A stretch of 64,000 bases of DNA. It comes from Eudromia elegans (lineage: Eukaryota > Chordata > Aves > Tinamiformes > Tinamidae). The stretch lies in contig PTEX01000015.1 in the NCBI GenBank assembly GCA_003342815.1, forward strand, positions 6,891,452 to 6,955,451, read 5' to 3'. The position numbers and the translations under genes are program-made. The notes below the pieces were generated by a model. It searched no databases. It had not been told where the DNA came from and saw only the letters and a list, made by a program, of their open reading frames with translations. Positions 63,140-64,000 of this stretch are shown here, in pieces; positions within the stretch are counted from its first letter, which is position 1; the number at the start of each line of letters is the position of its first letter.

Positions 63140-64000
63140 CTAATGAACCAGGTGGAGCTAGCTCTATCCGAGGGAAGTCATGTTTAACAAAACTGACAAC
63201 CTTCTACAATGGGATGACTGGTTGGATGGAGGAGAGAAGTGGATATTGTCTACCTTGACTTCAGAGAGACTTTCAACACTGTCTCCCGTCACAATCTCGT
63301 GAGGAATTTCAGCTAAGTGTGGGTTAGATGAGTGGACAATGAAGTGGATTGAGAACTGGCTGGATGACAGAGCCCAGAGGGTTGTGATAAATGGTACTGA
63401 GTCTAGTTGGAAGCCTGTGGCCAGTGGTGTCCCCCAGGGGCCAGTACTGGGTCCAGGGCTGTTCAACCTATTCATCAATGACTTGGATGAGGGGACAGAG
63501 TGCACCCTGAGCAAGTTTGTAGATGGTACCAAACTGGATGGAGTGGCTGACACCCAACGGAGCTGTGCTGCCATTCAGAGGGATCTAGATGGATGGCAAA
63601 GCTGGACAGAGAAGAATCTCATGAGGTTCAACAAGGACAAGTGCAGGGTCCGACACCTGGGCAGGAATAACCCCAGGCACCACTATGTATCAGGGGTCAA
63701 TTTGCTAGAAAAGAAGCTGTGGAGAGGGATTTGGTTGACAAGATAACTGTGCGCTGGAAATTTGCCCTTTTGGGTAAGAAGGCTGATGAGATCCAGGCCT
63801 GCATTAGCAGGAGTGTTGCTAGCAGGTTGTGGTAGGTGATCAGGTAAGACAATGCCTGGAACATTGTGTGCAGTTCTGCACTCCCCAGTACAAGAGGGAT
63901 GTGGAACTTCTAGAGAGGGTCCATTTTGGATCAACAAAGATGATTAAAGGACTCAAACATCTATCTTATGAGGAAAGACTAGGCGAGGTAGACCTGTTTA
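63140..64000 (+). mobile_element. CR1 LINE fragment with reverse-transcriptase domain (runs off window)
   Basis: This is a CR1 ORF2 piece longer than the others. Reverse-transcriptase motif A appears as IVYLDFRETFNTV near 63244-63282. After a frame change comes the block [20 protein letters not shown], motif B as [20 protein letters not shown], and then [10 protein letters not shown] where a functional CR1 has the F/Y-A-D-D catalytic motif. Further on are [13 protein letters not shown] and [14 protein letters not shown] blocks, then a diverged stretch and MIKGLKHLSYEERL at the window edge. The catalytic motif change, the frameshift between motifs A and B and later stops show that this copy is dead. 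It lies in sense orientation to RALYL. Confidence 0.92.

Larger units (their letters stand above)
56542..64000 (+). other. RALYL: RALYL intron, 5' portion (runs off window)
   Basis: The donor is gtgagttg at 56542. I did not find the next exon, which should start with two bases completing a Leu codon and then encode Lys-Ser-Asp/Glu and the coiled coil. The interval holds a (TAAAA)n array at 57.9-58.0 kb and a CR1 reverse-transcriptase fragment from about 63.14 kb to the end. The rest is AT-rich with nothing I can support as a gene. Confidence 0.75.

Noticed and set aside
1..64000. tRNA, rRNA, CRISPR array, bacterial-type operon or phage content
   Set aside because: No cloverleaf, direct-repeat/spacer array, Shine-Dalgarno-linked gene series or prokaryotic gene density was seen; the DNA is vertebrate intronic.

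Overview
This is vertebrate genomic DNA, almost certainly from a bird. The evidence is a set of CR1 LINE fragments with the typical avian 3' end (octamer-like ATTCTGTG/ATTCTATGAT tails and the 'ggttggaagggacct' block in reverse complement), a low overall repeat load, and large introns. All gene content that I can support belongs to one plus-strand gene, RALYL (RALY RNA-binding-protein-like, of the hnRNP C/RALY family). Four consecutive internal coding exons are present at 22427-22502, 38704-38736, 53883-53930 and 56378-56541. They splice in frame into 106 complete codons, covering the end of the RRM, the linker, an acidic/aromatic block, and the basic nuclear-localisation region just before the coiled coil. 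The RRM exons lie upstream of the window, and the coiled-coil and C-terminal exons lie downstream.

Layout. 1-22426 is the 3' part of a long intron, with CR1 copies at 3.8-4.5, 10.5, 13.2 and 16.6 kb and a GC-richer, CNE-like patch near 8.3-8.6 kb. 22503-38703 (about 16.2 kb) is an intron with an (AAT)n array, a TTTC/TTCC array holding a 380-N gap, and a 379-nt homopurine GAAA/GAGA array. 38704-38736 is a 33-nt symmetric microexon. 38737-53882 (about 15.1 kb) is an intron with a 785-nt TTTC/TTCC pyrimidine array (100-N gap inside), poly(A) tracts and an (AAAAG)n array. 53931-56377 is a 2.4-kb intron. 56542-64000 is the 5' part of the next intron, with a (TAAAA)n array and a plus-strand CR1 reverse-transcriptase fragment running off the end.

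How the parts may work together. The 33-nt exon can be skipped without changing frame and sits where hnRNP C (C1/C2) and RALY also vary by splicing. It has a weak polypyrimidine tract. It is flanked by a sense-strand purine array about 4 kb upstream and a sense-strand pyrimidine array about 3 kb downstream. These are mutually complementary, with one perfect 43-nt match checked by eye, so the pre-mRNA could loop out the microexon. This is the most interesting hypothesis in the window. Two sites that look like recursive-splice sites (3' splice site directly abutting a 5' splice site) are also noted. I found no separate novel gene system, no RNA genes and no CRISPR.
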